DNA from: Desulforhopalus vacuolatus
GTDB lineage: Bacteria > Desulfobacterota > Desulfobulbia > Desulfobulbales > Desulfocapsaceae
Direction of reading: 5' to 3'
NCBI RefSeq assembly: GCF_016918505.1
Contig: NZ_JAFFPZ010000014.1
Coordinates: 1-64,000 of the forward strand
DNA length: 64,000 bases
Made by a program: the position numbers and the translations under genes. Positions 43,550 through 54,051 of the stretch are shown one piece after another. Position 1 is the stretch's first letter; each line of letters opens with the position of its first letter. Below the pieces are notes generated by a model. The model saw only the letters and a list, made by a program, of their open reading frames with translations, was not told the origin of the DNA and did not search any database.

Positions 43550-43797
43550 GATGTTTAAGAAAATTTGAATATAAAAAATAGAGATAATGGGTTGCAGTAT
43601 CTTTGAAAGATGGTACTCTTATTTTTTTTTAAAGTCCATTATTCTCTTTATCCTACATTTCATTTCATGCCGTGCCACAGTCGTGTGGTGCAGGAATTAC
43701 TGCTCTGAATTTTTCTCTAGAGCAGGCGGCTCGAAGATGATTCTTACAACCAAAATACAGGAACCAGACTGGTTCGTGGCAGCAGAAAGGAGTCCCA

Positions 43798-45804
43798 ATG
43801 AGCAGTGATTCCGGCTTTGCCGTACGCGGAAAGGAAGAGGCGTATTTCTATTCTTCAGAGGAGTTCAAGGCCCAGGCCAACCTCACCGATGAGGGAATAT
43901 TTGAACGTTTCAAATATGAGAATTTTCCAGACTATTATGCTGAATTTTCCGAGCTTTTAAGCTGGTATAAACCATATTCAAAGATCTTTGACGGCAGTGA
44001 CGCTCCCTGCTGGAAATGGTATGTTGATGGTAAACTCAATGCCTGCTACAACTGTGTTGACCGTCATCTGGCCGAGCTGAAAAATAAGACTGCCATTCAC
44101 TTTGTGCCTGAGCTGGAGGAGGAACAGACCCAGCATATCACCTATCAGGAATTGTGGGTGCGGGTGAATGAACTGGCTGCTCTGCTGCGCGATACCGCCG
44201 GGTTGAAAAAGGGTGACCGGGTGGCTCTGCACATGCCGATGTGTGCTGAACTGCCCATTACCATGCTGGCCTGTGCCCGTCTCGGTTTGATCCATAACGT
44301 GGTCTTCGGTGGTTTTTCCTCCAGCGCCTGTGCTGACCGTATCGTTGATTCAGGTTCCCGCGTGCTGATTACTATTGATGCCTACTATCGGGGCGGCCGT
44401 CTTCTCCCGCACAAGAAGGTGGATGATGAGTCATGTGAACTGGCAGAGAAGAGTGGGCAGAAGGTGGATCATGTCCTGGTCTGGCAGCGTTATCCTGGAA
44501 CAATTTCTGCGGGAGCAACTCTCACTGAGGGGCGGGATATTGTTATCAATGAAGAACTGAAAAAATACTACGGCGTGCGGGTGGAACCAGAAGAGATGGA
44601 TTCCAACGATCCCTTGTTTCTGATGTACACCAGCGGTACTACCGGAAAACCGAAGGGGGCCGTGCATGGCACTGGCGGGTATCTCTCCTATGTCACGGCG
44701 ATGACGAAATATATCCTTGATCTGCACCCTGAGGATGTCTATTGGTGCACGGCCGATATCGGATGGATTACCGGGCACAGTTTCACCGTGTATGGTCCGC
44801 TGGCACTCGGCGGTTCTTCGGTGATCTACGAAGGTGTGCCGACGTATCCCGATGCAGGACGCAGCTGGCGCATTGCTCAGGATCTTGATGTTAATATTTT
44901 TCACACTGCTCCCACTGCCATTCGGGCATTGCGCAAGGTTGGCCCGGATGAACCGCAGAAATATGATTTTCATTTCAAACACATGACGACGGTTGGCGAG
45001 CCGATTGAGCCGGAGGTATGGCGCTGGTATGAGTCCGTGGTCGGCAGGGGAAAGGCAGTGATCTGCGATACCTACTGGCAGACTGAGACCGGCGGATTTC
45101 TCTGTTCCACTGTACCGGCACTGCAGCCGATGAAGCCAGGCAGCGCCGGGCCAGGTGTACCGGGGATTCATCCCGGTATCTTTGATGAAGAGGGCAACAT
45201 GCTTGAACCGGGCTGCGGCAAGGCTGGTAATGTCTGTATCCGCAATCCCTGGCCGGGCTGTATGCAGGTCGTGTGGGGTAATCGTGAGCGGTTTGTTAAT
45301 GATTACTACGGCATGTACAGCAGACTCGACAGCAAAGACTGGCATGACTGGCTTTACCTTACCGGTGATGCCGGTTCAATGAGTAAGGACGGGTATGTTC
45401 GTATCCACGGCAGGATAGATGACGTTATTAACGTCTCTGGTCATCGTCTCGGAACCAAGGAAATTGAGTCGGCGGCACTTACAGTAGAGGGGGTTGCCGA
45501 AGCGGCTGTAGTTGCTGTCGCCAATGAAATCAAAGGGAAAGAGCCGGAGATTTATGTCTCGTTGAAACCGGGATTTGAATCTTCAGAGGAGTTTGTGCAG
45601 AAAATTGCCGATGCCATTACCCGTGAAATTGGTAAGATTGCCAAGTGTCGGAACGTCTGGATTGTTCCGGATATGCCGAAAACCCGTTCCGGTAAAATTA
45701 TGCGCCGGGTACTGGCGGCTATCTCCGGCAAGTCGGATGTGGGGAATGTGATGACCCTTGCCAATCCGGAAATCGTTGAAACTATTCAGAACATTGTCAA
45801 ATAA
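43798..45804 (+). CDS. acs: Acetyl-CoA synthetase
   Basis: The 668-residue AMP-forming enzyme has YTSGTTGKPKGAVH (phosphate-binding motif), DTYWQTETGG (acetyl-binding region), YLTGDAG and GRIDDVINVSGHRLGTKEIES. KTRSGKIMRR near the C-terminus carries the lysine that acetylation switches off in other bacteria. It makes acetyl-CoA from acetate, ATP and CoA. The start has AGGAG upstream. The 248-bp leader contains no promoter I could fix. Confidence 0.96.
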   Translation: MSSDSGFAVRGKEEAYFYSSEEFKAQANLTDEGIFERFKYENFPDYYAEFSELLSWYKPYSKIFDGSDAPCWKWYVDGKLNACYNCVDRHLAELKNKTAIHFVPELEEEQTQHITYQELWVRVNELAALLRDTAGLKKGDRVALHMPMCAELPITMLACARLGLIHNVVFGGFSSSACADRIVDSGSRVLITIDAYYRGGRLLPHKKVDDESCELAEKSGQKVDHVLVWQRYPGTISAGATLTEGRDIVINEELKKYYGVRVEPEEMDSNDPLFLMYTSGTTGKPKGAVHGTGGYLSYVTAMTKYILDLHPEDVYWCTADIGWITGHSFTVYGPLALGGSSVIYEGVPTYPDAGRSWRIAQDLDVNIFHTAPTAIRALRKVGPDEPQKYDFHFKHMTTVGEPIEPEVWRWYESVVGRGKAVICDTYWQTETGGFLCSTVPALQPMKPGSAGPGVPGIHPGIFDEEGNMLEPGCGKAGNVCIRNPWPGCMQVVWGNRERFVNDYYGMYSRLDSKDWHDWLYLTGDAGSMSKDGYVRIHGRIDDVINVSGHRLGTKEIESAALTVEGVAEAAVVAVANEIKGKEPEIYVSLKPGFESSEEFVQKIADAITREIGKIAKCRNVWIVPDMPKTRSGKIMRRVLAAISGKSDVGNVMTLANPEIVETIQNIVK

Positions 45805-45825
45805 ACCGGAATCCGACAGCGTAAT

Positions 45826-45984
45826 GGAAATATCGAAGAACCGGTCTTTTACCCATTTCCTTCGTTACAGTTAAAAATTTATCCGCGAAGGTACGCGCCA
45901 GACTCTGGTATTTAAAGTTATAGGCGGTAAATTTCCTTGAAGAACCTCGAATATGAACGACATGCAAGGTTTTTCAAGGTACCC
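45826..45984 (-). mobile_element. MITE-like element family B, full copy 4 (inverted)
   Basis: Plus-strand left end GGAAATATCGAAGAACCGG and right end TTTTTCAAGGTACCC. Shared blocks are CCCATTTCCTTCGTTACAG, AAAAATTTATCC and ATATGAACGACATGCAAGG. It starts 22 bp after acs. Confidence 0.78.
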
Positions 45985-46063
45985 TGATGAAAGAAAAAGT
46001 TGTGGAAGGCGGGGGCTGAAAAGCTCCTGCCTTTTTTATTGCCGGGCTGTTGGCAGATGTTTT

Positions 46064-46619
46064 ATACCATTCCTCTTAAGTTATACCCCGTTTTGTATCC
46101 TGTTTATCCATTCATGGTTACAAACGACAAAAGGAACCACGAATGGACACGAATTATTACTGAAAAAACCATAAGAGAATGCCCTTATGGTTGAATTCGG
46201 TCTGTTATTTACTTTGAGGTAATTGATTTTTTCCGTGTTCTTCCGTGTTTTCCGTGGGAGCAAACTGCATGAGAACTATGGCAATGTATTGTTTCTGCTT
46301 ATCGGCCCATAAGGAGCAGGATCTGTTCTCATGTTCCAGGTAAACCACGGAATATGAGAGCGTAAAACGCTCAACCCCGACTTTCGGATGACTCCCAAAG
46401 TTGATTATCCTGGTGCAATGTACGGCTTAACTTCGGATACAAACGTTTTCGTTTAGTGCGTTGTCCCTGTTCGTGAAAATTCGTGTCCATTCGTGGTTAC
46501 AAACTGCAAAAGGAATCACGAATGGACACGGATAAACACGAATTATTACTCATTCGTCATCGCCAAAAAAGATGTCTACGCAGTCGCGTTATCTGGTCAA
46601 TACAAAGTGTAAATGGTAT
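46064..46619 (+). mobile_element. MITE-like element family A, copy 7 (long, diverged)
   Basis: It begins ATACCATTCCTCTTAAG and ends GTAAATGGTAT. It contains the inverted ATTCGTGGTT-type blocks twice. The N-terminal GxxExxY fragment is mostly replaced by a different stretch (about 46220-46350, with TTCCGTGTTCTTCCGTG), while the minus-strand C-terminal fragment is kept but carries a small deletion near 46407. Bases 46620-46892 before recN show no gene. Confidence 0.75.
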
Positions 46620-46892
46620 TACTGCGGTTACTTTATGGGTATCTTCTTAGAGAAGGCTGGCATTTTTTGCAGGGAATGACTCCTGAAAAATGAGTATATT
46701 GCAGTAAGGCAGAAAAAAATGCGGGAAAAAAGCATTCAACGCGTTCTCCTCGTCCTTTCTTCTTATAAATTTCCATGGTGTTGAAAACACGGAAAACTGC
46801 TCTGTAGAGGGGGCATTTCCTCTTCCAGCGGAAATTTCGAAAATCAAGGTGAACTTCATTCGTTTTCTTTTTCGGCAGTAGCAGGAATAATC

Positions 46893-48611
46893 ATGCTTTG
46901 TGAATTGCGTATAAAAAATCTGGCACTGATTGAGGCGCTGGAGTTGAATTTTGAGCAGCCGGGCAGTGGAGCTGGTTCTCTGGTGGTAATGACTGGTGAG
47001 ACTGGTGCGGGCAAATCGGTCATGCTCAGGGCTATTCATCTTCTTTCCGGCCGCCGCGCTTCAGTAGAGTGGATTCGCAGTGGTGAATCAAATTGCGAGG
47101 TTGAGGCTCTGTTTGAGATTGATTCGCATCATTGGCGCCTTCTCGAACGGTTGGAAGAGGGCGGTTTTGGTGGAAATACCAAACTCATTATTCGGCGGGT
47201 GCTGAGTGCAAACGGACGCAGTCGTTTCTATGTTAATGGTTCGCTGGCCACGGGAAAACTGGTTGGTGAGCTGGCAGTGGAACTGCTCAACGTTGCCAGT
47301 CAGCATGATCAGCAGCGTCTATTGCAGACCGGGGTTCATCTCGACCTCCTTGACACCATTGGTGATCTTCAGGGTCAGAAAAAGGCCTATACTGAGCACT
47401 ACCGTCAGTGGCAGGAAAAGAAGGCAGAGATGGCGGTTCTTCTGCAGGAGGAGCAGGAAAAAGAGCAGCGGCTTGATCTCCTCCGCTTTCAGCTTGGTGA
47501 GATTCACGCTGCCAGCCTGCAGCCGCAGGAAGACGATGCACTGGTAGTGGAAAAAAAGCGGTTGAAGAACGGTCAGTCTCTGATGGAGTTGTGCAGGGAA
47601 AGCCATTATCTGCTCTCCGGTACACTGATGGATGAGTTGTCGCAGCTTCGTCAAAATGTTATTCAGATCGCGACGCTGGATGACACTGCTGATAAACTTG
47701 CTGAAGAAATAAGTGATTATACCTTCAAGGCGGAAGATCTGGTTCAGGAGCTGCGAAATTACCAGGGAAGTCTGGAGAGCAACCCGGTCCGGCTGGAACA
47801 TATCCATGAGCGTCTTGATCTTCTTTCACAACTCAAACGCAAGTATGGCGAGACCCTTGAACAGATTTTCGAATTTGTCGCCAGCGGTGAGGAAGAACTG
47901 CAGCATTTGGAGAATATGGAGCGGGAGATGAATGCCCTTGCAGCTGAGGTGGCTGCGCTGGAGGAGGAAGTTTTTGTTCTCGGCAGTAAACTCAGCAGCA
48001 TGCGTCGGAAGACGGCGATTGCCATGGAGGGCGCAATGGTGGATGAACTGGCTTCGCTGTCGTTTAATCGACCGATATTTGAAGTCAACTTTGCGGCTCC
48101 GGACATGTCTCGGGAGGGAGCTCTTGCTGTGGCAGGTCCTGACGGCTGGGATACCGTGGAGTTTTTTTTCTCGGCCAATCCTGGAGAGGCAGCACGGCCA
48201 CTGGCAAAGATCGCCTCCGGCGGCGAGCTCTCCCGTCTGCTGCTTGCCATAAAGTGTCTTCTGGCAAAGAAAGATATGGTGGAGACGGTGATTTTTGATG
48301 AGGTTGATACCGGGATCGGTGGAGAGGCGGCCGAGGCTGTGGCGCGCAAGATACAGGAGCTGGCGGGACACCATCAGGTCTTCTGCATTACTCATCTGCC
48401 GCAGATTGCCGCCAGGGGCGGCCTGCATCTTGAAGTGGTGAAGTCGGTGCAGGGGGAGCGCACCCGCACTGATGTGAAGGTGCTTGGTAAAGAGGAGCGT
48501 GTTGTCGAGCTGGTGCGAATGCTGGCCGGAGATTCAGCCACTGAGCAGACGGAGGCCTGGGCTCGGGATCTTCTTGGAAAAAGAATGAAAAGGAGCAGTT
48601 TACGTGATTGA
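46893..48611 (+). CDS. recN: DNA repair protein RecN
   Basis: The 572-residue SMC-like ATPase has Walker A GETGAGKS (residues 35-42) and a central coiled coil (about 165-370). The C-terminal ABC signature (ASGGELSRLLLAIK) is followed by Walker B (VIFDEVDTGIGG). RecN gathers DNA ends in double-strand break repair. It overlaps the next gene by 8 bp and opens a repair and RNA-modification operon. Confidence 0.95.
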   Translation: MLCELRIKNLALIEALELNFEQPGSGAGSLVVMTGETGAGKSVMLRAIHLLSGRRASVEWIRSGESNCEVEALFEIDSHHWRLLERLEEGGFGGNTKLIIRRVLSANGRSRFYVNGSLATGKLVGELAVELLNVASQHDQQRLLQTGVHLDLLDTIGDLQGQKKAYTEHYRQWQEKKAEMAVLLQEEQEKEQRLDLLRFQLGEIHAASLQPQEDDALVVEKKRLKNGQSLMELCRESHYLLSGTLMDELSQLRQNVIQIATLDDTADKLAEEISDYTFKAEDLVQELRNYQGSLESNPVRLEHIHERLDLLSQLKRKYGETLEQIFEFVASGEEELQHLENMEREMNALAAEVAALEEEVFVLGSKLSSMRRKTAIAMEGAMVDELASLSFNRPIFEVNFAAPDMSREGALAVAGPDGWDTVEFFFSANPGEAARPLAKIASGGELSRLLLAIKCLLAKKDMVETVIFDEVDTGIGGEAAEAVARKIQELAGHHQVFCITHLPQIAARGGLHLEVVKSVQGERTRTDVKVLGKEERVVELVRMLAGDSATEQTEAWARDLLGKRMKRSSLRD

Positions 48612-49680
48612 AGCAGTATCTGACAAGGTGAAGGCGCTGGCACTCTATTCCGGCGGTCTGGACTCTATTCTTGCCACCCGGGTGGTGATGGCCCAGGGAG
48701 TGGAGGTGGAGGCGGTACAGTTCGTAACCCCATTTTTTAATTATGATATTATAAGGGATATTCCAGCATATAAAGATTATGCATTAAAACAGTTTGGTAT
48801 AAAAGTCCATGTCGAGGATATCAGCGAGCCGTACCTTGCCATGCTGCGGCATCCCGATCACGGATTCGGCAAAAACTTCAATCCCTGTATCGACTGTAAA
48901 ATCATGATGATAACGAGGGCAAAGGAACTGCTTGTCGAGCGTGGTGCCTCTTTCCTTATTTCCGGAGAAGTGCTGGGTCAGCGCCCGATGTCACAGCGTC
49001 GCGATACGCTGAATGTTATTGAGCGCGATGCGGATGTCCATTCGCTTCTCCTGCGGCCGCTTTCGGCACAGTTCATGCCAGAGACTGAGGCGGAACTGCA
49101 GGGCTGGGTGGATCGTTCGCAGCTCTATGGCATCAGCGGTCGAGGGCGTTTTGACCAGATAGCTCTGGCGCGGAAAATGGGCATTACAAACTATCCCGCT
49201 CCAGCTGGAGGCTGTATTCTTACCGATCCAATTCTCAGCCGGAGAATCAAGGGGTTATACAGCAGAGTGAGTACCCTTGACAATGATTCCGTGAGTGTCG
49301 GCGATGTGCGTTCACTGTTAATCGGGCGACAGGTCCATCTCCCCTCGGGCGGGTGGCTGATTCTCGGACGGGATGAAAAAGAGAACGACTGCCTGGAACT
49401 GCTCGCCGGAACGCAGGATATGCTGCTCACCATGGAGGAGTGGCCAGGGCCGTCAGCAATCCTGAAAAAAGCGGAAGAGTACAGTGACAAGGAACAGCTT
49501 TCATCTGATATTGAGCTGTCCGCCTCTTTGATGGTACGCTACGCGCGAAAGATCCCGCCTGATGATTCCCGCCGTGGCCGGGCAGTTCTTGTTTTCCGGG
49601 GAGGAGACCGCAACTCTGTTCCGGAATCTCTTGAGGCAGAGCCGTATCCAACCGAGGAGTTTCGTAAGTGGATCCTGTAA
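48604..49680 (+). CDS. PP-loop tRNA thiolation-like enzyme with C-terminal NFACT-R/DUF814-like part
   Basis: The 358-residue protein starts at GTG (48604) inside the end of recN. The ATP pyrophosphatase loop ALYSGGLDSILA (residues 12-23), the cysteine pair NPCIDCK near residue 97 and PAPAGGCILTD near residue 200 match the ThiI/MnmA-like tRNA thiouridylase group. The last 130 residues (VHLPSGGWLILGRDEKENDCLELL) resemble the DUF814/NFACT-R domain. It probably transfers sulfur to a tRNA base; which base is not clear. Confidence 0.78.
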   Translation: MIEAVSDKVKALALYSGGLDSILATRVVMAQGVEVEAVQFVTPFFNYDIIRDIPAYKDYALKQFGIKVHVEDISEPYLAMLRHPDHGFGKNFNPCIDCKIMMITRAKELLVERGASFLISGEVLGQRPMSQRRDTLNVIERDADVHSLLLRPLSAQFMPETEAELQGWVDRSQLYGISGRGRFDQIALARKMGITNYPAPAGGCILTDPILSRRIKGLYSRVSTLDNDSVSVGDVRSLLIGRQVHLPSGGWLILGRDEKENDCLELLAGTQDMLLTMEEWPGPSAILKKAEEYSDKEQLSSDIELSASLMVRYARKIPPDDSRRGRAVLVFRGGDRNSVPESLEAEPYPTEEFRKWIL

Positions 49681-49753
49681 CAGCTTTCTGAAGCTGCACC
49701 ATTGCAAACCTGCAGGAATCATTTTTTTTCAAATTTTTAAGAGGAGAATTCGC

Positions 49754-50113
49754 ATGGCCAGAGAATCGAAACCCCTTGTTTTCTTTGAAGAGACAATGGA
49801 AAAACTTGATATTCGCACGGGAAGGATAATTACAGTAGAGCTGGAGACAAAAACGCCAAAACTGACGTATAAAATGACTATTGATTTTGGGAAATTTGGT
49901 ACCAGAACGAGTTATGGGCGTTTTACAAAACATCCTGTTGAAGAGGTGAAAGACAGGCTTGTTCTCGCTGTCCTGAACTTCGGTCCCAAAAAGATGGGGC
50001 TGGTTACATCAGAAGTTTTGGTTTTGGGCGTGCAATATCCAAAGGCTGACAGTGGCGAGGCAACTTTTGTCTCTCCTGCGGTAAATGCGAAAATCGGCAG
50101 CAAACTTTTTTGA
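49754..50113 (+). CDS. CsaA-like tRNA-binding (EMAPII/OB-fold) protein
   Basis: The 119-residue protein has the OB-fold pattern of CsaA and the MetRS C-terminal domain: FFEETMEKLDIRTGRIITVE, KMTIDFGKFGTR, LVLAVLNFGPKKMGLVTSEVLVLG and the final NAKIGSKLF. Family members bind tRNA and may act as chaperones. The ATG at 49754 has AGGAG upstream. Its place after a tRNA thiolation-like enzyme fits an RNA role. Confidence 0.85.
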   Translation: MARESKPLVFFEETMEKLDIRTGRIITVELETKTPKLTYKMTIDFGKFGTRTSYGRFTKHPVEEVKDRLVLAVLNFGPKKMGLVTSEVLVLGVQYPKADSGEATFVSPAVNAKIGSKLF

Positions 50114-50302
50114 AACGCTGAGATGCAGCCAGTTGTATAACCGCTGGTGGCAACGCATGGAGAAAAGTAAAGGGACCCTAAAGCAAAAAAGCAAAAAAAC
50201 GACAAATCCTGCACAACACACCGAATTCTCTCTGCGGGTCGGAATACAGTCATCCTGATTTGAAGAAACATCTTTCGGCAACCCCTTAAAAACAGGCACA
50301 AA

Positions 50303-52684
50303 ATGACTATTACCAGAACATATGAAAAGATGGGCCTGCTCTATCTCGGTCGTGAACTTGATATGAACGGTGTCCCCGCTGGCGAAGCCCCCTTTCTCTA
50401 TAAAAATAAAGATCTCACCACCCACGGAATCATCATCGGTATGACCGGCTCCGGTAAGACTGGCCTCGGCATTGATTTGATTGAAGAGGTGAGCATGGAC
50501 GGGGTTCCCTCCATTATCATCGACCCGAAGGGCGATATGGGGAACCTGATGCTCACTTTTCCCGAGTGTCGGGCGGAGGATTTTCAACCCTGGGTTGATC
50601 CGACTGAGGCAACCCGCAGGGAACTCTCGGTGGAGGCCTTTGCCGAGCGTACCGCCACGCAGTGGCGTGAAGGACTTTCCGAGTGGGGAGAGGATCTGAG
50701 TCGTATCGGCGAACTGCGCAGGCGTACGGAGGTGGCCATCTATACTCCGGGAAGCTCTGCGGGGCTGCCGGTGTCGGTTCTTTCCAGCTTTGAGGCCCCT
50801 TCGCAGGATGTGATGGACGATGCCGACACTCTTCACAGCATGGTCAGCGCCACCGTCACCAGTTTGCTGGCGCTCATTGGTGTCAGGGGGGATCCGCTGC
50901 AGAGCCGCGAGCACATTCTGCTCAGTTCCCTGCTCCTTCACCACTGGCGGCGTGGCGAATCGCCGAATATGGAACGGCTTATCGGAGACATCGTCAGCCC
51001 TCCGTTTGACAAGGTGGGTGTTTTCCCGCTGGAGAGTTTTTACCCGCAGTCCGAACGCATGAAGCTGGCTGTTGCCCTGAACAATATCATCGCCAGTCCT
51101 GGCTTTGCCGCCTGGATGCAGGGCGAGCCGCTTGATATCCAGCATTTGCTCTACAGCAGCGATGGTCGGCCGCGTACCGTTATCTTCTCCATCTCCCATC
51201 TCACCGACGACGAACGGATGTTTTTCGTCACCATGCTGTTGAACGCCTTCATTGGCTGGATGCGTCGCCAGCAGGGCGCTTCATCTCTGAAGGCGCTGCT
51301 CTATATGGATGAGATCTTCGGCTATTTTCCGCCTACCGCCAATCCTCCGTCGAAAAAACCGATGATGATGCTGCTCAAACAGGCGCGTGCCTTCGGTGTG
51401 GGAGTGGTACTGGCAACGCAGAATCCAGTGGATCTTGACTATCGAGGCCTGGCCAATATCGGTTCGTGGTTTGTTGGCCGCCTGCAGACCCGGCAGGACC
51501 AGGACCGCGTGGTCGAGGGAATTGTCGGGGCCAGCGATGGCAACGTGAAGACGGTTGAGGTGCGGCGGATGCTGGCCAGTATGAAGGGCCGGCAGTTTTT
51601 GCTTAACTCCGTTTACCTTGAAGAGCCGGTGCTCTTTGAAACACGCTGGGTGATGAGTTATCTGAAAGGGCCGATGAGTAAGAATGACATCAGGCGGTTG
51701 ATGAAAAATCGGCAGGTTACAGAAAGTCTTCCCCCGGGTGAAAATCGTCCATCAATGACTGCATCCCGTGATGCGGGGAGTACGGGCATGGCTCCGGTAT
51801 TTAAAAGAGAAATGGCGCAGCGCTACCATCTTGCCTCTCCTGTTGAGGTTCCGGATTTTGATCCGTGGCTCGGTTTCATCGCTTCGGTGCGGTATTATGA
51901 CGCGCGTCGCAATATTGACATTGTGGAGTCATGGAACCGCCGCCTTTATCTTGACAGGCAGTGGAGTCGTCCCGACTGGGACCTGCTGGAAGAGGTCTCG
52001 TCTCCGGATGACTGGGCGATGAGTGCGCCGGAAGGGGCGAAATACTATCCGCTGCCAGGGGCATTAAGTGCGCTGTCGAGTCTGCACCCGCTGGAGAAGG
52101 AGTATGCCGACTGGCTGTATCAAAACCGGAGGCTGGAGCTGTTTCGGGTGAAGGATTTGCGGCTGGAATCAACTCCTGGAGAAACTGAGGCTGATTTTAT
52201 GGTGCGGGTGGGGGATTGTCTGCGCGACCGCAGGGAGCAGGCTGTGGAAAAACTGCGCCAGCAGTACGAAGTGAAACAGAAACGGCTGGAGGATCGGCTG
52301 GAAAAAGCTCTGGTAAAGGTAGAGAAGGAAAAACAGGATGTACAGACAAAGACTGCTGACACTCTCATTTCCTTTGGCACTGCAGTCCTTGGCGCATTCT
52401 TTGGCCGCAGGGCTTTCTCTGCCACCAATATCCGCCAGGCAGCCACCGGTGTGCGTGGAGTGGGCCGGGTTTCACGGGAGCGCGGTGACGTAAAACGGGC
52501 CGAGGACGAGGTTCTCCGCCTGAGGGAGGATATTGACATGATGGCCACCGAGATTGAGGAAAAGGTAACTGACCTCAGTAAAGAATATGCCGTCGAAAAC
52601 TATACGACAGAGGTTTTTGCCATCAAGCCCCGCCGTGCGGATATTTTTGATCTGGAGGTGGTGTTGTTGTGGGAAACAGTATGA
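50303..52684 (+). CDS. HerA/FtsK-type P-loop ATPase with C-terminal coiled coil
   Basis: The 793-residue protein has a Walker A GMTGSGKT (residues 46-53), IIDPKGDMGNL after it, and a Walker B-type ALLYMDEIFGYFPP near residue 335, then QARAFGVGVVLATQNPVDLDY. This is the HerA/VirB4-like helicase core. A coiled-coil region (about residues 645-690) is followed by a Gly/Ala-rich segment that may touch the membrane, and then a second coil (720-760). No nurA partner gene is next to it. The neighbours recN and nfo suggest DNA work, but function is unproven. Confidence 0.75.
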   Translation: MTITRTYEKMGLLYLGRELDMNGVPAGEAPFLYKNKDLTTHGIIIGMTGSGKTGLGIDLIEEVSMDGVPSIIIDPKGDMGNLMLTFPECRAEDFQPWVDPTEATRRELSVEAFAERTATQWREGLSEWGEDLSRIGELRRRTEVAIYTPGSSAGLPVSVLSSFEAPSQDVMDDADTLHSMVSATVTSLLALIGVRGDPLQSREHILLSSLLLHHWRRGESPNMERLIGDIVSPPFDKVGVFPLESFYPQSERMKLAVALNNIIASPGFAAWMQGEPLDIQHLLYSSDGRPRTVIFSISHLTDDERMFFVTMLLNAFIGWMRRQQGASSLKALLYMDEIFGYFPPTANPPSKKPMMMLLKQARAFGVGVVLATQNPVDLDYRGLANIGSWFVGRLQTRQDQDRVVEGIVGASDGNVKTVEVRRMLASMKGRQFLLNSVYLEEPVLFETRWVMSYLKGPMSKNDIRRLMKNRQVTESLPPGENRPSMTASRDAGSTGMAPVFKREMAQRYHLASPVEVPDFDPWLGFIASVRYYDARRNIDIVESWNRRLYLDRQWSRPDWDLLEEVSSPDDWAMSAPEGAKYYPLPGALSALSSLHPLEKEYADWLYQNRRLELFRVKDLRLESTPGETEADFMVRVGDCLRDRREQAVEKLRQQYEVKQKRLEDRLEKALVKVEKEKQDVQTKTADTLISFGTAVLGAFFGRRAFSATNIRQAATGVRGVGRVSRERGDVKRAEDEVLRLREDIDMMATEIEEKVTDLSKEYAVENYTTEVFAIKPRRADIFDLEVVLLWETV

Positions 52685-52717
52685 AAATGAATTGCAGAGT
52701 ATAATGGAGAATGGAGT

Positions 52718-53581
52718 ATGAAATATATTGGAGCCCACGTTTCCGCTGCTGGCGGAGTTGCCAATGCCCCTGTTAATGCCGCCGCCATCGGCGCAACAGC
52801 TTTTGCTTTCTTTACGAAAAATCAGCGTCAATGGAAAGCAAAGCCGCTGACGGAGAAAGATATCGATGATTTTAAGGCGGCCTGTGAACAGTATGGATTT
52901 ACTCCGGCACAAATTCTACCGCACGATTCCTATCTAATCAATCCTGGTCACCCGGAAGATGAGGCGCTGGCGAAGTCTCGCACCGCCTTTAACGATGAGA
53001 TGCTGCGCTGTCATCAGCTTGGCCTGCACTTACTCAACTTTCATCCTGGAAGCCACCTGAAAAAAATTGAGAAAGAGGCGTGTCTCGCCCGCATCGCCGA
53101 GTCTGTCAACCTGGCCCACGAAGAGGTGCCGGATGTGTGTACGGTGATTGAGAATACCGCAGGACAGGGAACGAATCTCGGCTGGCGCCTGGAAGAGATT
53201 GCCGCCATTATTGATGGCGTAAAAGAGAAAGAGAGGGTTGGGGTATGTATTGATACCTGCCACTTTTTTGCAGCAGGGTATGATTTGACCAGCGCGAAGG
53301 CCTGTACGAAGAGCTTTGCCGAGTTCGACCGCATCATCGGTTTTAAATATCTTAAAGGGATGCATCTTAACGATGCAAAGTCTACCCTTGGCAGCCATGT
53401 GGATCGCCACGACAGTATTGGCAAGGGGAATATTAGTGCGGAGTGTTTCCGCTGGCTGATGGCTGACAGCCGTTTCGACGGTATTCCGCTGGTGCTTGAG
53501 ACTGTGGAACCGAAGATCTGGCCACAGGAAATTGCCCAGCTCAAGAGGTGGGCGGGGCAGCCTCCTCTTTCTACTCAATAA
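52718..53581 (+). CDS. nfo: Endonuclease IV
   Basis: The 287-residue AP endonuclease has the three family signatures: [29 protein letters not shown] and [14 protein letters not shown], with the expected metal ligands. It cuts DNA 5' to abasic sites during base excision repair. A good GGAG site precedes the start at 52718. It ends the recN-to-nfo repair region. Confidence 0.95.
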   Translation: MKYIGAHVSAAGGVANAPVNAAAIGATAFAFFTKNQRQWKAKPLTEKDIDDFKAACEQYGFTPAQILPHDSYLINPGHPEDEALAKSRTAFNDEMLRCHQLGLHLLNFHPGSHLKKIEKEACLARIAESVNLAHEEVPDVCTVIENTAGQGTNLGWRLEEIAAIIDGVKEKERVGVCIDTCHFFAAGYDLTSAKACTKSFAEFDRIIGFKYLKGMHLNDAKSTLGSHVDRHDSIGKGNISAECFRWLMADSRFDGIPLVLETVEPKIWPQEIAQLKRWAGQPPLSTQ

Positions 53582-54051
53582 CGAGATCGCGCAGTTCATT
53601 TTCGTCAGCTTTATTGGGCGGAAAGTGCTGTGCGGTCAGCAGGCCGATCTGTGTTACGGCCTTGCAAATCGCACCACTGTTGTGCTTTTTCCTGACGGTT
53701 ACCGTCAGATTGTTGAAACTGTTCTTCCACTCTTCTTTTCCCCTTTTCCCCTTTTTGTATCCCCCCCTCATCGCCGGGGAGCCACGTCTGCTGTTCCAGT
53801 ATTGAGGTGTATACAGTACACTCTATTCACCGCTGCTGTGTGGTGCAGGGGATGTGGACTGTACCGATGGACAGAATGTTCATGAGGTCTTCCTCAGATT
53901 GAATGTGCAGCAGGAGAAAAAATATTTGAAGAATATCGTATTGTTCAGATCCGGTCTCGTTATTTCCTGACGGAAAGAGCTGTAGAAATATGGTAATAAA
54001 AAGTATTTACCATGCAATGCGACTGAATCAAACCCAAGTGAGGATCTCTCC
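53582..54051 (+). other. Gap between nfo and the GT-C-like gene, no gene recognised
   Basis: Short frames exist on both strands but none has a good start, composition or known family. A small hairpin CTGACGGTTACCGTCAG lies at about 53691-53707. A pyrimidine-rich tract covers 53719-53765. Confidence 0.5.

Noticed and set aside
43660-43700. A sigma-54 promoter before acs (TGGTGC...CTGCT)
   Set aside because: The distance between the GG and GC elements is 13 bases instead of 10.
50009-51199. Minus-strand 396-codon frame opposite the HerA-like gene
   Set aside because: It crosses the intergenic region and the real gene antisense and shows no protein family pattern.
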